Assembly: GCF_900095205.1 (NCBI RefSeq)
Contig: NZ_LT606951.1
Span: 1 to 64,000, forward strand
Source of the DNA: Polynucleobacter necessarius
GTDB taxonomy: Bacteria > Pseudomonadota > Gammaproteobacteria > Burkholderiales > Burkholderiaceae
Direction: 5' to 3'
DNA length: 64,000 nt
Position 1 is the first letter of the stretch. Every line of letters begins with the position of its first letter. The notes beneath the pieces are model-generated. The model was not told the origin of the DNA, did no database searches, and was given only the letters and a program-made list of their open reading frames with translations. Shown here one piece after another: positions 46,242-57,081 of this stretch. The translations under genes and the position numbers were made by a program.

Positions 46242-48736
46242 GCTTTAAAGCCACGCCCAGTCCTATTGGACTTAAAGTTGGTAAGAAGGTCAGTCTTGCC
46301 TTCCTTGAGTAATTTTTGCACCTGCTCCGCCGATACTTCTTGTTGTAAGACTACTTTCCCAGTCTTGAAGTCACAAGATTTGCTAGGCCCAGTATTGTTT
46401 TCGCAAACATAGCGCATGCCATCTTCATAGACCGCCCCAGAGCATTTAGGGCAGGCGCCCAAGGCTTGACGACCCGTGAAATCTACGGCTTCAGTTTCAT
46501 CATCCTGGGCGTTGTCAAAATCAAACTCCAACTTAAAACCTGCATTTGGGTAATCTTTATCATCTTCTGGAATTTCGCTTAACTTAATGATGGCTGCAAA
46601 CGGCCGACCCATTTTGCTGCGGAATCCTTGCAGTGGTCCGATAGTTTTTTCGCGCAATAGCTCTTCCACTTCGGGATATTCAAAAGCACGACCACCCGGT
46701 GTTTTGCTGATAGTAAAGCCACACTTTTCGCAAGCAAAACGATGGTAGTTTTCTTTTACTGGACTCTTACAGTGCGGGCACGGCGTGGTCATAGTGGCAT
46801 AGTCGCCAGGAATAGTATCGCTGTCGTACTCTTTAGCGCGCTTCACAATGCGTTGAGTCATTTGCGCGATCTCTTGCATGAAGGTATCGCGATTCATCTT
46901 GCCTTGCTCAATGAGAGACAATTTATTTTCCCAGCTACCAGTTAAATCAGGCCGAGTTAATTCTTCAACATCCAATCCGCGCAATAAGGTCATCAATTGA
47001 AAGGCTTTGGCTGCTGGAATGAGTTCGCGCGCTTCACGCACAATATATTTCTCGGCAAGCAATCCCTCAATAATGGCCGCACGTGTTGCGGGGGTGCCCA
47101 AGCCCTTTTCAGCCATTGCTTCACGCATCTCGTCATCATCAACCCATTTGCCAGCGCTCTCCATTGTAGAGAGCAGGGTTGCTTCTGTATAACGAGCCGG
47201 AGGTTTTGTTTTCAATGGCACTACCGCAATAGATTCGGTTTGGACTGTTTCGCCATCCTGTACCGGTACTAGCTCGTCATCTGCTTGGTTGGATTTGCCG
47301 TAAACCGTTAGCCAGCCTGGGTTGACGAGGACGCGCCCCTCGGTTTTGAAGTGATGTCCAGATGCTTCGGTAATTCGTGTGGTGACGCGGAACTCTGCAG
47401 CAGGATAAAACACCGCTAAAAAACGCCGCACAACTAAATCGTAGAGTTTTGCTTCTGGCCCACTTAAATTTTTTGGTGTCTCAAGTGTTGGGATGATTGC
47501 AAAGTGATCTGAAATTTTTGAATTATCAAAAATTCGCTTATTTGGCTTAATCCAGCCATAACCCGCCTTTGTTTTTGGGTCACCTTGCAAAATTTGCTTA
47601 GCAAAGTTTCGGTAATCTTGTGAATGCTCCGCAAGATTTTCCATGGTTTGCTTAACGGTATCGAGGTAGTCCTCAGGAAGGGCTTTCGCATCAGTACGAG
47701 GGTAGGTTAAAACTTTGTGCCGCTCATATAATGCCTGTGCAAGATCGAGTGTATTTTTGGCAGAAAAACTAAAGCGAGCATTTGCTTCACGTTGCAAGCT
47801 CGTTAAGTCAAATAACTGTGGAGCTAGCTGGGTAGCGGGCTTTGCTTCTTCGGTAACGCCGGCTTTCTTGCCACGACACGCCGCCACAATGCGTTGGGCC
47901 GCAGCCTCACTCCATAAGCGGTTTTCACGTGCATCTGGTTCAGCAACATCTTTTTTAAATTTAGGGTCAAACCAACGGCCTTCGTAAATACCAGCCGCAG
48001 CAATGAATTCCGCTTTGACTTCCCAGTAATCCTTAGAAACAAACTTGCGGATGAGCTCTTCACGTTCTACCACGATAGAAAGTGTTGGGGTCTGTACTCG
48101 ACCTACGGTTGTCAAGAAGAAACCGCCGCTTTTGCTATTAAAGGCGGTCATTGCCCGTGTGCCGTTAATGCCAACTAACCAGTCAGCCTCAGAGCGACAG
48201 CGAGCTGCATCAGCAAGTGGCTTCATGTCCTCATCGGTACGAAGATGTTGAAAGCCATCACGTATGGCTGCCGGCGTCATGGATTGCAGCCATAGGCGTT
48301 TGATTGATTGGGACGCTTTTGCATGTTGCGCAATTAAGCGAAAAATCAACTCTCCTTCACGTCCTGCGTCACACGCGTTAATAAGCGCAGTAACATCTTT
48401 GCGTTTAATCAGTTTTTGCAAAACCTTAAGGCGTGACTCGGTCTTAGCTATTGGACGTAAATCGAAATAGGGAGGGACTACGGGTAAGTTGGCAAAAGAC
48501 CATTTGCCACGCTTCACATCGAATTCTTCAGGGGCAGCGATTTCTAATAAATGACCTACCGCAGATGAGATAAGAAATTCATCGCTCTCAAAATAATCTT
48601 CGTATTTTGTAAAACCGCCCAATGTTTTAGCAATGTCATTGGCAACCGAAGGTTTTTCGGCAATGATGAGCGCCTTGGGGTGATCCCCGGCGATAGTCTT
48701 TGGGCTGCTTTTCTTAGTAGTTGCTTTGGTTGCCAC
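46067..48736 (-). CDS. topB: DNA topoisomerase III
   Basis: The 889-residue type IA topoisomerase has the Toprim domain (LIIAEKPSVANDIAKTLGG, NACDAGREGELIFR), the catalytic tyrosine in KVLTYPRTDAKALPEDY, C-terminal zinc-ribbon repeats (CPHCK, CEKCG, CPKC) and a Lys/Ala/Ser-rich tail. TopB decatenates DNA and resolves recombination intermediates. The tail (about the last 45 residues) is read antisense to the conserved end of the broken mnmC. The gene is complete. Confidence 0.93.
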   Translation of the reverse strand: MATKATTKKSSPKTIAGDHPKALIIAEKPSVANDIAKTLGGFTKYEDYFESDEFLISSAVGHLLEIAAPEEFDVKRGKWSFANLPVVPPYFDLRPIAKTESRLKVLQKLIKRKDVTALINACDAGREGELIFRLIAQHAKASQSIKRLWLQSMTPAAIRDGFQHLRTDEDMKPLADAARCRSEADWLVGINGTRAMTAFNSKSGGFFLTTVGRVQTPTLSIVVEREELIRKFVSKDYWEVKAEFIAAAGIYEGRWFDPKFKKDVAEPDARENRLWSEAAAQRIVAACRGKKAGVTEEAKPATQLAPQLFDLTSLQREANARFSFSAKNTLDLAQALYERHKVLTYPRTDAKALPEDYLDTVKQTMENLAEHSQDYRNFAKQILQGDPKTKAGYGWIKPNKRIFDNSKISDHFAIIPTLETPKNLSGPEAKLYDLVVRRFLAVFYPAAEFRVTTRITEASGHHFKTEGRVLVNPGWLTVYGKSNQADDELVPVQDGETVQTESIAVVPLKTKPPARYTEATLLSTMESAGKWVDDDEMREAMAEKGLGTPATRAAIIEGLLAEKYIVREARELIPAAKAFQLMTLLRGLDVEELTRPDLTGSWENKLSLIEQGKMNRDTFMQEIAQMTQRIVKRAKEYDSDTIPGDYATMTTPCPHCKSPVKENYHRFACEKCGFTISKTPGGRAFEYPEVEELLREKTIGPLQGFRSKMGRPFAAIIKLSEIPEDDKDYPNAGFKLEFDFDNAQDDETEAVDFTGRQALGACPKCSGAVYEDGMRYVCENNTGPSKSCDFKTGKVVLQQEVSAEQVQKLLKEGKTDLLTNFKSNRTGRGFKAYLALDASGKIGFEFEAKAPKAKGAAKAPAKKRAGASAATKSAAKPKRASKAKSSSSS

Positions 48737-48957
48737 GCGTTTTGCCTAAATTTGAGCTAGAAATGATGTTTTAAGGGGTAAAAGGGATGATTAATTTAAA
48801 CCAAAATAGCGCTTGATCCCATGAATACCCCTTTTTCATTATTAACCGATAAATTAAGAAAAATCCAAAATCCCCTGTTTTTGGGCTTTTTTGTTATGGC
48901 CTAACCCCAGTTTTGTTACTAAAAACCCACTTTTAAGCTATTTAAATGGGGTTTTTG
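48737..48957. terminator. topB-dprA gap with hairpin at 48921-48956
   Basis: AAAAACCCAC (48921-48930) and TGGGGTTTTT (48947-48956) can form a stem ending in a T-run. It is placed directly after the dprA stop read from the opposite side. The rest of the gap is AT-rich and should hold the topB promoter. No gene is visible. Confidence 0.4.
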
Positions 48958-49632
48958 TTAAAAATGCAGCTCTTCGAGCACATCCTCTGGGGTAAAGGCT
49001 AGTTTGGCCCCTTGTTGGATAAGTCGGTGACATTCCGTTGAATTTGGACTATTTATTGGTCCGGTAGCGCGAAAACGTCCCTTTCGAGGTCTGCGGCTAG
49101 GCGTGCTGTAATGAGGGAGCCAGATTTTTCCGCTGCCTCTACCACCACCCCAAGTGAAAGCGCCGCTATGATGCGATTTCGCCTAGGAAAATGCCAGGGC
49201 TGGGGACCAACACCCAAGGGAAATTCAGAGATTAATAAACCCTGTCTAGAAATGGCTTGAGAAAGACCAAAATTTTGCTTGGGGTAAACGATGTCAGTTC
49301 CCATACCTAGGATTGCAGCAATAAAGTGATTGGGGCCAAGCTCTATTGCCGCAAGATGTGCCGCGCTATCAACCCCCTTTTGCCAGTCCTGAAATGATCA
49401 GAGCACCTGCTTTTGAGAGTGCCCGAGCAAATAGACGCGCATTTTTTAATCCCTCTGGACTGGCATTTCTAGAGCCTACAACGGCAATCATGGGAATTTT
49501 CAGTAAGCCTAAATTCTCCTTGTATATATAAAGTGAGTTGGGAAGGTCATACAAATCGCGCAGTCGACTTGGATAGTGGGCGCTTTCACGGCTTATATGG
49601 ATGGGGCTTTTTGGTGCTAGAGAAGTGGGCAT
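48958..49632 (-). pseudogene. dprA: DNA processing protein DprA, broken
   Basis: Pieces of DprA/Smf are readable: IPMIAVVGSRNASPEGLKNARLFARAL and GALIISGLAKG, then after a shift near 49370 the part with ILGMGTDIVYP, HFPRRNRIIAALS, VVVEAAEKSGSLITA and DVFALPG, and after another shift near 49060 the last 30 codons. DprA loads RecA on incoming single-stranded DNA in natural transformation. The N-terminal SAM-like region is also shortened. The product cannot be complete. Confidence 0.9.
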
Positions 49633-49703
49633 AAACCTATTTTGTTCTTTGGGGAAATGAGGACAATCAGGACAGACTGATTGCTCTGTTAGATAATTCC
49701 TAT

Positions 49704-50219
49704 ATGGCTTTGTTAAACGTCCTTTGTTATCCAGATCCTCGCTTGTTCAAGGTTGCTAAACCTGTGGCACAGGTAGACTCGCGCATAAGGAAAATAGTTG
49801 CCGATATGGCTGACACGATGTATGACGCCCCAGGCGTTGGATTGGCTGCAACGCAGGTGGATATTCATGAGCGCATCGTAGTGATTGATGCATCAGATGA
49901 TCAAAATGAATTGATGGTTTTTATTAATCCAGAAATTGTTTGGGCAAGTGCCGAGAAAAAATCTTGGCGGGAAGGTTGTTTGTCTGTTCCCGAGTATTAC
50001 GACGAAGTTGAGAGGTCCGCAGAAATTAAAGTCAAGGCTTTAGATATTCACGGCAAAGAATTCGAAATCGAGGCTGACGGTTTATTAGCGGTTTGCTTGC
50101 AACACGAGTTAGATCATTTACAGGGTAAAGTATTTGTAGAGTATTTATCAATACTCAAGAGAACTCGTATCTCACAGAAAATGAAAAAGCGTGCTAAAGA
50201 ATTGATAGGTCAGCGCTAA
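49704..50219 (+). CDS. def: peptide deformylase
   Basis: The 171-residue metalloenzyme has all three motifs: [15 protein letters not shown] and [10 protein letters not shown]. It removes the formyl group from nascent proteins. It is ten bases upstream of fmt, the matching formylase, and is complete. Confidence 0.97.
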   Translation: MALLNVLCYPDPRLFKVAKPVAQVDSRIRKIVADMADTMYDAPGVGLAATQVDIHERIVVIDASDDQNELMVFINPEIVWASAEKKSWREGCLSVPEYYDEVERSAEIKVKALDIHGKEFEIEADGLLAVCLQHELDHLQGKVFVEYLSILKRTRISQKMKKRAKELIGQR

Positions 50220-50228
50220 AGCGCCCCA

Positions 50229-51227
50229 ATGAAAATTGTATTTGCTGGAACTCCTGAGTTTGCTGCGCAAGCAATGCGCGCTATTGATGCTGCTGGTCAT
50301 GAAATTGTTTTAGCGCTAACCCAGCCAGATCGCCGTGCTGGCAGAGGCATGCACTTGCAAGCAAGCCCCGTGAAAGAATTCGCTTTGCAGAAAAACATTC
50401 CAGTATTGCAGCCGGAGACATTAAGACAAAGCGGCACCGATCCAAATAAAAAGGCCCAGGCACAAGCAGCATATGCGCATCTTGCAGCGCTAGAGTTTGA
50501 TGCAATGGTCGTGGTTGCTTACGGCTCGATCTTGCCACAAGAGGTTTTAGATATTTGTGAGAGGTCAGGAAGATACGGCAGCTTCAATATTCATGCTTCA
50601 CTACTTCCCCGTTGGCGCGGAGCCGCTCCTATCCAACGCGCAATTGAAGCTGGCGACTTAAGAACGGGCGTCTGCATTATGCAAATGGATGCAGGGCTAG
50701 ATACGGGTGATACCGTTTTAACTTCTGATCTTGAAATCGTTTTTGATGAAACTAGTGCAAGTTTGCATGATCGATTGGCGCAACTCGGCGCTAACTCGAT
50801 TGTTCAAGTTTTAGATTCTTTGCAGCAGGGCAAAAAACTAACTCCTCTCCAACAAGCCACAGATGGCATTGCTTATGCTGAAAAAATATTAAAAAATGAA
50901 GCAGAGATTAATTGGACCTTAAGCGCCAAAAAAATTGATCAACGTATTCGGGCATTTAATCCGTTTCCTGGGGCATCTAGCAATCTCAATGGACTTTCCA
51001 TCAAGTTTTGGAACGCTAGACTGGTGAATATTGCCGATTTCAATTTGGCAGGTGAAATAGGGGAGGTGCTAGGGTTTAGTAAACATGGCGTATATATTCA
51101 GTGTGGACATGGGGTAATTGAGGTTTTGGAAATGCAAAAGCCTGGCGGAAAAAAAATTGATGCCAGGGCATGCTTGCAGTCAATAAGGCCTGATAAAAAA
51201 TTGTTGCGTTTTCAGTCAAAGGAGTAG
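50229..51227 (+). CDS. fmt: methionyl-tRNA formyltransferase
   Basis: The 332-residue protein has the N-terminal catalytic domain ([42 protein letters not shown]) and the C-terminal tRNA-binding domain ([11 protein letters not shown]). It formylates initiator Met-tRNA. It lies between def and htpX and is complete. Confidence 0.97.
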   Translation: MKIVFAGTPEFAAQAMRAIDAAGHEIVLALTQPDRRAGRGMHLQASPVKEFALQKNIPVLQPETLRQSGTDPNKKAQAQAAYAHLAALEFDAMVVVAYGSILPQEVLDICERSGRYGSFNIHASLLPRWRGAAPIQRAIEAGDLRTGVCIMQMDAGLDTGDTVLTSDLEIVFDETSASLHDRLAQLGANSIVQVLDSLQQGKKLTPLQQATDGIAYAEKILKNEAEINWTLSAKKIDQRIRAFNPFPGASSNLNGLSIKFWNARLVNIADFNLAGEIGEVLGFSKHGVYIQCGHGVIEVLEMQKPGGKKIDARACLQSIRPDKKLLRFQSKE

Positions 51228-51229
51228 AA

Positions 51230-52093
51230 ATGTTTAATTTTGCAAAGACTGCTGTTTTGATGGCGGCAATTACCGCGCTTTTTATTGTGGTAGGTGGAAT
51301 GCTGGGTGGCGAGCAAGGCATGTGGATGGCTTTATTGATGGCCATAGGAATGAATTTTTTTAGTTATTGGTTTTCAGACACGATGGTCTTGAAGATGACT
51401 AATGCGCAACAGGTGGATGAAAGATCTGCGCCCCAGTTTTATAGTTTAGTAAAAGAGCTTTCTGAAAAAGCAGGCTTGCCGATGCCTAAAGTTTTTTTGA
51501 TCGATGAAGATGCCCCAAATGCATTTGCAACCGGTCGTAATCCAGATAACGCTTCGGTTGCAGCAACGACTGGAATCTTAAAAATTCTCTCTAATCGTGA
51601 GTTGCGAGGTGTTACGGCGCATGAACTCGCACATGTCCGTCATCGAGATATTTTGATTTCCACTGTTGCCGCCACAATGGCTGGGGCGATTTCTGCATTA
51701 GCTAATTTCGCCATGTTTTTTGGTGGGCGCGATTCTGAAGGTAGGCCCAATAACCCTATAGCAAGTCTCATGGTCGCAATATTGGCCCCGATAGCTGCGA
51801 GCTTGATTCAAATGAGTATTTCGCGAGCCCGAGAGTACGAAGCCGATCGTGGTGGTGCGGAAATTAGCTCCGACCCTGAAGCGCTTGCACAGGCATTGGA
51901 AAAAATTCATCACTATGCTCAAGGCGTTCCTTTTTATGCCGTTCAACAGCATCCTGAAACTGCGCAGATGATGATTCTCAACCCCTTAAGTTCGGGCGGC
52001 CTTGCGCAGCTTTTTTCAACCCATCCACCTACTGAAGATCGAGTAGAACGTTTAATGAGTATGGCTAAAAACGGGGTATATCCCGGAGCGTAA
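51230..52093 (+). CDS. htpX: membrane zinc metalloprotease HtpX
   Basis: The 287-residue protein has two N-terminal helices, the zinc motif HELAH with [13 protein letters not shown], a further helix pair and [15 protein letters not shown] with the third zinc ligand. It degrades misfolded membrane proteins with FtsH. It starts two bases after fmt and is complete. Confidence 0.95.
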   Translation: MFNFAKTAVLMAAITALFIVVGGMLGGEQGMWMALLMAIGMNFFSYWFSDTMVLKMTNAQQVDERSAPQFYSLVKELSEKAGLPMPKVFLIDEDAPNAFATGRNPDNASVAATTGILKILSNRELRGVTAHELAHVRHRDILISTVAATMAGAISALANFAMFFGGRDSEGRPNNPIASLMVAILAPIAASLIQMSISRAREYEADRGGAEISSDPEALAQALEKIHHYAQGVPFYAVQQHPETAQMMILNPLSSGGLAQLFSTHPPTEDRVERLMSMAKNGVYPGA

Positions 52094-52097
52094 TAAT

Positions 52098-53413
52098 TTG
52101 ACTGATCAAAAAACACCACGCAGTCTCCCGCTTTCTGAAGCAATCACCGTTGCTGCTCAAGCGATTGGCGAGGTAATGAGCGGCCGCCCACTTACAGAAG
52201 TCTTGGATCAACTAGAAGCTCATGAGCATCCTATAGTTCAGAGCTTGAGCTTTGATGCATTACGTAAATGGATTCGATCCCATGGGCTAATCAAGTAATT
52301 TATTCCAAAGACACCTCCACCAGAGGTTGATCATTTGCTCAGTGTTGCGATATCACTATTTCTGCAGGATGGCGTAGACGGCAAAGGTTATCCAGCACAT
52401 ACCATTGTTGATCAGGCCGTTAAGGCGTGTGGCGAGTACGATAAAACGGTGTACGCCAAAGGGGGCTGGTTAATGCAGTCCTACGCAAGGTGAGTCTTTT
52501 GTTACAACCGCCTGCGGATGAAAAGACATATCCACCAGATCCTATTCCTATGTATGTACCCGCTTGGTGGCGTGCAAATTTAAAGCGCAACTACTCAAAG
52601 CGGTGGCAATTGATCTTATTTCATCAGGTCAAGCGCGCACCATTAATTCTGCGCGTAAATCAAAGGCAATATACACGTGAGCAATACCAATCTTTATTGT
52701 CTGACGCAGGCATTTCATCAGAACCAATAGATGAGTTAGCTGGAGTCTCGTTGTCATGCGCATTCTTATTGCCAGAGGCTGTACCCGTATCTGATCTGCC
52801 CGGATTTTATACTGGCGCCGTTTCTGTGTAAGATGCTGGAGCACAGCTCGCAGCAGTCTTATTAAACTCTCAGGCTGGCGAGTTAGTGCTAGATGCTTGC
52901 GCTGCCCCAGGAGGCAAAACAGCACATGTATTGGAGCTGGCAGATTGTTCAATGCGAGCTCCCTAGAGCTAGATGGCGATCGAATCGGAAAAATAAGCGG
53001 TAATTTAGACCGTCTTCGTTTGCATTCTGGTCGAATACAAGTGCTACGTGGCGATGCTTCAAAGGCGGCATGGTGGGGATGGTGTTCGGTTTGATAAGAT
53101 TCTTCTAGACGCCCCTTGCTCTGCCTCCGGAATAGTAGCCCGACACCCAGATATTCCTTTCCTAAGGCGCAAATCCGACGTGAGGGCTCTCCAAGAAAGA
53201 CAGCGCGCTATTTTGAATCAAGCATGGAAGATGCTTAAGCCCAAAGGGACGCTTTTAACCTGCCCCATATTTCCGGAGGAAGGTGATGAGCAGGCAATTT
53301 GGTTTGCTCAGCAGCACTCCAATGCGTTATGATTAGGCGCTCCTGGCCAACTTTTGCCTAGCGAGTTAAATAATGGTTTTTACTATGCCTTGTTTAAGAA
53401 AAATGGGCCATGA
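52098..53413 (+). pseudogene. rsmB: 16S rRNA m5C967 methyltransferase RsmB, broken
   Basis: Five or six lesions break this RsmB/Sun gene. TAA at 52296-52298 stops it early; a frameshift lies near 52475; another TAA (52829-52831) takes the place of Gln in the SVQDAGAQL segment; frames shift near 52955 and 53085; and TGA interrupts near 53330. Remaining motifs are [18 protein letters not shown] (SAM binding), FDKILLDAPCSASGIVARHPD and KPKGTLLT. RsmB methylates C967. Its TGA overlaps the ATG of the next gene, as in the intact operons of relatives. Confidence 0.92.
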
Positions 53414-53991
53414 GCCAAAGAATTAAACGATTTCTCTTTTTGTGTTTGATGTCGTTGGGGGTATTGACATCTAACGTTAGCGCAGAAGGAATCAAGATTA
53501 AATCCTTTGAGCTGGAGAAGGTGGAAAACGATTGGCTTCTCAATGCTACGTTTCAAATTGAATTATCCCCTGATCTAGAAGACGCAGTACAAAAAGGCGT
53601 GGTCTTGTACTTTCAAACTGAGTTTGATTTAACTCGCTCCCGCTGGTATTGGTTTGATGAAAAACCTGCGCTTGCACAAAGGCAAACTCGTTTGTCTTAT
53701 CAACCACTCACACAGCAATATCGCATCGCCTCGGAAGGCTTTACTTTTTCAGCCAAAACGATTTCTGAAGCATTGCAGGCGGTAGGCAGTATTGGTGGAT
53801 GGCGTGTCATTGATAATACTCAACTCGATCCTAGCAAATCCTATACAGCAGCTCTGCGCATGACTTTGGATCTTACTAAGCTGCCAAAACCATTTCAGGT
53901 GAATGCACTGAATAATCGCGATTGGAATGTTTCGAGTGATTGGTATCGCTTTCCATTTGTTTCTAATGGGCCCAATCAGATAAAGCGATGA
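53410..53991 (+). CDS. DUF4390 periplasmic protein
   Basis: The 193-residue protein starts with a signal peptide (FLFLCLMSLGVLTSNVSA) and continues as the beta-rich DUF4390 domain (WYWFDEKPALAQRQTRLSY, YTAALRMTLDLTKLPKPFQV). Its function is unknown. In betaproteobacteria it regularly sits between rsmB and the ntrY-like kinase gene, as here (4-base overlap on both sides), so a link to envelope sensing by the kinase is possible. Confidence 0.8.
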   Translation: MSQRIKRFLFLCLMSLGVLTSNVSAEGIKIKSFELEKVENDWLLNATFQIELSPDLEDAVQKGVVLYFQTEFDLTRSRWYWFDEKPALAQRQTRLSYQPLTQQYRIASEGFTFSAKTISEALQAVGSIGGWRVIDNTQLDPSKSYTAALRMTLDLTKLPKPFQVNALNNRDWNVSSDWYRFPFVSNGPNQIKR

Positions 53992-56282
53992 GACCCATAG
54001 CACCCCTATTAGACGCGAGTTTTTTTACTTCTAAAGCCTGGAGTAAAAAAGTTATCCCAATCACGATTGGAGCAATTGGCGTATTCGCTTTATTGCTTTT
54101 GGTTTTGCTTGCAATTGCATCTTCGAATACTGAATTTTTCGATAATTATTTTATTTGGTTATATGCCGCCAATGTAGTGATTGGAATTTGTCTAACTTTA
54201 GTGATCTTGGTTTTAATAATAGTCATCACTGTGCGATGGTATCGAGGTCACTTTGGTACGCGCTTGATTGCAAAATTGGCAATGATTTTTGCTTTAGTCG
54301 GTATTGTTCCGGGCCTTATCCTATATGGCGTGTCTTTACAGTTCGTTTCACGCAGTATCGAATCTTGGTTCGATGTAAAGGTTGAGTCTGCCCTCAATTC
54401 GGGCTTAGAGTTAGGGCGAGTAACTTTGCGAGTTGTTCAAGAAGAGATTTTGGGTGAAGGCAATTTTATTGCCGAGCAAATAGTACAATTCCCTCCGGGT
54501 GCAACCGCTGATCAGGTTGCCACTGCGGTGATGAAGATTCGCAATCAATTCGGGATTCAAGAGATCAGCCTCTTTAATATGCAACGCAATTTGATTTTTA
54601 CAAGCGAGGCAAAGCCTAAAAAGTATCTTCCTCCGCCCGCTGCTGATGTTGTTCAAGAAGCTTTTAATAAAAAAGGAATTGCTTTTTTAGATCAAATAGA
54701 ATTAGATGGTGGTCAACGTGGATGTCGTATAAGAGCTATCGTGCCGGTAGTTCGTAAAAAATCTGCCACCAGCAAAGATGTAGACGATAAATATTTTTTA
54801 CAGCTCATTCGATATATACCAACACCATTAGCTAAGAATATTTTTGCGGTTGAAACTGCTTATAGCGAGTATCAAGAAAAAGCCTTGGGCCGCACTGGGC
54901 TTCGCAAAATGTTTGTGGGCACATTGACTCTCACACTCTTTTTCGCATTATTCGTTGCGATTACTTTGGCCTTAATGTTGGGCGGGCAACTTGCGCGCCC
55001 CCTCTTGGTGCTGTTGAGAGGAACGCAGGCTGTTGCCCAGGGAGACTTATCGCCCAAGCTAGAGCTGGACACGGGCGATGAGCTTGGCATGCTCACCAGA
55101 CAATTTAATGTCATGACGCGACAGTTGGCTGATACCCGCACTTCTCTTCAAGAGTCGAAAGCGTTCTTAGAGCGGGTCTTGGGGAGTCTTACTGCGGGAG
55201 TATGTATTTTTGATAAAAATTACAACGTCGTATCAACGAACCCAGGCGCAGATCGAATTTTTGCTCAGGACCTTACGCTATTGGACGGCAAGCCGCTTGG
55301 CACTAGTCCGGCCTTACTAGAGTTTGAAGCAGCCATTAAAGAGGGTTTTGCTACAATGAAGGTGGCGGTTCTTAGTAAAGGTGATTCTGAACAGCAGTCC
55401 GCTCAAAGCAGCACCCCCGTCTGGCAAAAACAAATTCAGTTGCACAGTACAAATGAGTTTGACAATGAATTGGGTGTGACTTTATTTGTGCGTGGCACAG
55501 AGCTTTCGGGTGATTTGCGAATGGTTATTTTTGATGACATTACGGACGTTGTCAGCGCCCAAAGATCAATTGCTTGGAGCGAAGTGGCTAGACGCCTTGC
55601 ACATGAAATTAAAAATCCTCTAACGCCAATTCAGCTTTCAGCAGAAAGCTTGCAGCATAAGCTTGCGGGTAAGTTGACCCCAGAGCAGGAAGAAATGATT
55701 AATCGCAGCACCGAAACAATCATTGGCCAGGTTCAGGCAATGAAAGAAATGGTGAACGATTTTAGAGATTTTGCAAAAACACCAACACCACAATTAAAGC
55801 CAGTCTCTATTAATACATTGACATCAGAGATTTTGGGCCTTTATGAGGGCAGCCCTTTACGCACACAGCTTGATCCTAGCTGCCCAGACGTGATGGGCGA
55901 TCCTACTCAATTGAGGCAAGTTATTCATAATTTGTTACAAAACGCACAAGACGCTACTCTTGAGGGCCCTCATCCCAATAATCCAGTTGAGGTAAAAACG
56001 GAGTTGGTTCCTTATGGAGAACACAATGGGATCAATCAAAATGCAGTGCGGTTAACAATAAGTGATAGCGGGATTGGATTTCCAGCTAAGATATTGGCAA
56101 GAGCCTTCGAACCTTATGTAACTACGAAGAGCAAAGGCACCGGATTAGGCTTGGCAGTGGTGAAGAAGATTGTCGATGATCATTCTGCCAAAATTGAAAT
56201 TCGAAACCGCATGCAGGGGGATGAAGTGATCGGCGCGAAAGTATCGATATTGTTTATGAATTTAGCAAAAGAGGCAGCCTAA
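53988..56282 (+). CDS. NtrY-like membrane sensor histidine kinase
   Basis: The 764-residue kinase has several N-terminal membrane helices (about residues 20-125) enclosing a periplasmic part up to another helix near 310-335, a HAMP segment (ARPLLVLLRGTQAVAQGDLSPKL), a PAS region (LGSLTAGVCIFDKNYNVVSTN), the phospho-acceptor His near 539 (RRLAHEIKNPLTPIQLSAES) and an HATPase domain (NLLQNAQDA, GIGFP, GTGLGLAVVKKI). NtrY relatives respond to nitrogen or redox state. The partner regulator follows two bases later. All catalytic motifs are intact. Confidence 0.88.
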   Translation: MRPIAPLLDASFFTSKAWSKKVIPITIGAIGVFALLLLVLLAIASSNTEFFDNYFIWLYAANVVIGICLTLVILVLIIVITVRWYRGHFGTRLIAKLAMIFALVGIVPGLILYGVSLQFVSRSIESWFDVKVESALNSGLELGRVTLRVVQEEILGEGNFIAEQIVQFPPGATADQVATAVMKIRNQFGIQEISLFNMQRNLIFTSEAKPKKYLPPPAADVVQEAFNKKGIAFLDQIELDGGQRGCRIRAIVPVVRKKSATSKDVDDKYFLQLIRYIPTPLAKNIFAVETAYSEYQEKALGRTGLRKMFVGTLTLTLFFALFVAITLALMLGGQLARPLLVLLRGTQAVAQGDLSPKLELDTGDELGMLTRQFNVMTRQLADTRTSLQESKAFLERVLGSLTAGVCIFDKNYNVVSTNPGADRIFAQDLTLLDGKPLGTSPALLEFEAAIKEGFATMKVAVLSKGDSEQQSAQSSTPVWQKQIQLHSTNEFDNELGVTLFVRGTELSGDLRMVIFDDITDVVSAQRSIAWSEVARRLAHEIKNPLTPIQLSAESLQHKLAGKLTPEQEEMINRSTETIIGQVQAMKEMVNDFRDFAKTPTPQLKPVSINTLTSEILGLYEGSPLRTQLDPSCPDVMGDPTQLRQVIHNLLQNAQDATLEGPHPNNPVEVKTELVPYGEHNGINQNAVRLTISDSGIGFPAKILARAFEPYVTTKSKGTGLGLAVVKKIVDDHSAKIEIRNRMQGDEVIGAKVSILFMNLAKEAA

Positions 56283-56284
56283 GT

Positions 56285-56968
56285 ATGACTAGTATTTTGG
56301 TCGTTGATGACGAAATGGGAATTCGTGAGCTTCTCAATGAGATTCTCACAGACGAAGGTCATACTGTTTATACGGCGGAAAGCGCTATCCAAGCACGGAC
56401 TATCCGCGAGCAAATGCGTCCCGATCTGGTGTTGCTTGATATTTGGATGCCTGATACCGATGGCATTACTTTATTAAAAGAGTGGTCAAATACTGGCCAG
56501 CTCACCATGCCCGTTGTCATGATGTCAGGTCATGCAACGATTGATACTGCTGTTGAGGCCACTCGCATTGGTGCCCTGAATTTTTTAGAAAAGCCGATTG
56601 CTCTACAAAAACTTTTGAAAACTGTCAGCAAGGCATTGGAGAGCTCTCCAAAGTATGTTGAGCCAGAACAAGAGCGAGCCGTTCAATCAAGTGCAAATCC
56701 TATAGTTGCACCAAAGCAGCCTCCTGCTGAATTGGTATCGGCCCCTGCTGAAGGTGAGTACATCAGCGGAATTGCAAAAACTTATTTCAATCTTCCCTTA
56801 AGAGAGGCTAGAGATTTGTTTGAGAAAGCCTATTTTGAGCACCAAATGCAAATCATGGTCGGCAGTATGACCAAGATCTCAGAGTACACCGGCTTAGAGA
56901 GAACCCATTTATATCGCAAGCTGAAGGCTTTGGGCATCGATACATCACGCAATAAGGGCGAAAGTTAG
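56285..56968 (+). CDS. response regulator paired with NtrY-like kinase
   Basis: The 227-residue regulator has a receiver domain with phospho-acceptor Asp52 (VLLDIWMP), a proline-rich linker and a C-terminal Fis-type helix-turn-helix (ISEYTGLERTHLYRKLKALGI). The sigma-54 AAA+ domain found in NtrX/NtrC is absent, so it cannot activate sigma-54 promoters by that route. The short form is usual in betaproteobacterial NtrXY-like pairs. It is complete. Confidence 0.85.
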   Translation: MTSILVVDDEMGIRELLNEILTDEGHTVYTAESAIQARTIREQMRPDLVLLDIWMPDTDGITLLKEWSNTGQLTMPVVMMSGHATIDTAVEATRIGALNFLEKPIALQKLLKTVSKALESSPKYVEPEQERAVQSSANPIVAPKQPPAELVSAPAEGEYISGIAKTYFNLPLREARDLFEKAYFEHQMQIMVGSMTKISEYTGLERTHLYRKLKALGIDTSRNKGES

Positions 56969-57081
56969 CGACGTCTTCAAATAAGTTATCCATCCACATT
57001 TCAGTATCCGAGTATCGCGCAGTGGTTGTTGCGCTAGGACGTTCTGCTCTAGACGAGGGCATCCCACCCCTCTATATGCCT
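56969..57081 (+). other. gap with possible gene remnant after the response regulator
   Basis: One plus-strand frame is open for about 47 codons (through SEYRAVVVALGRSALDEGIPPLY) up to the end of the convergent carbonic anhydrase gene, without a start of its own. It looks protein-like but I do not recognise it. It may be a leftover of a gene that followed the regulator in the ancestor. Confidence 0.25.

Noticed and set aside
48861..48895. Possible stem-loop CCAAAA...TTTTTGG after topB
   Set aside because: The pairing is weak and AT-only at its core; the better hairpin is at 48921-48956.
53410..56968. A novel three-gene signalling system (DUF4390, kinase, regulator)
   Set aside because: This order after rsmB is widespread in betaproteobacteria, so it is not new, although the function of DUF4390 is unknown.
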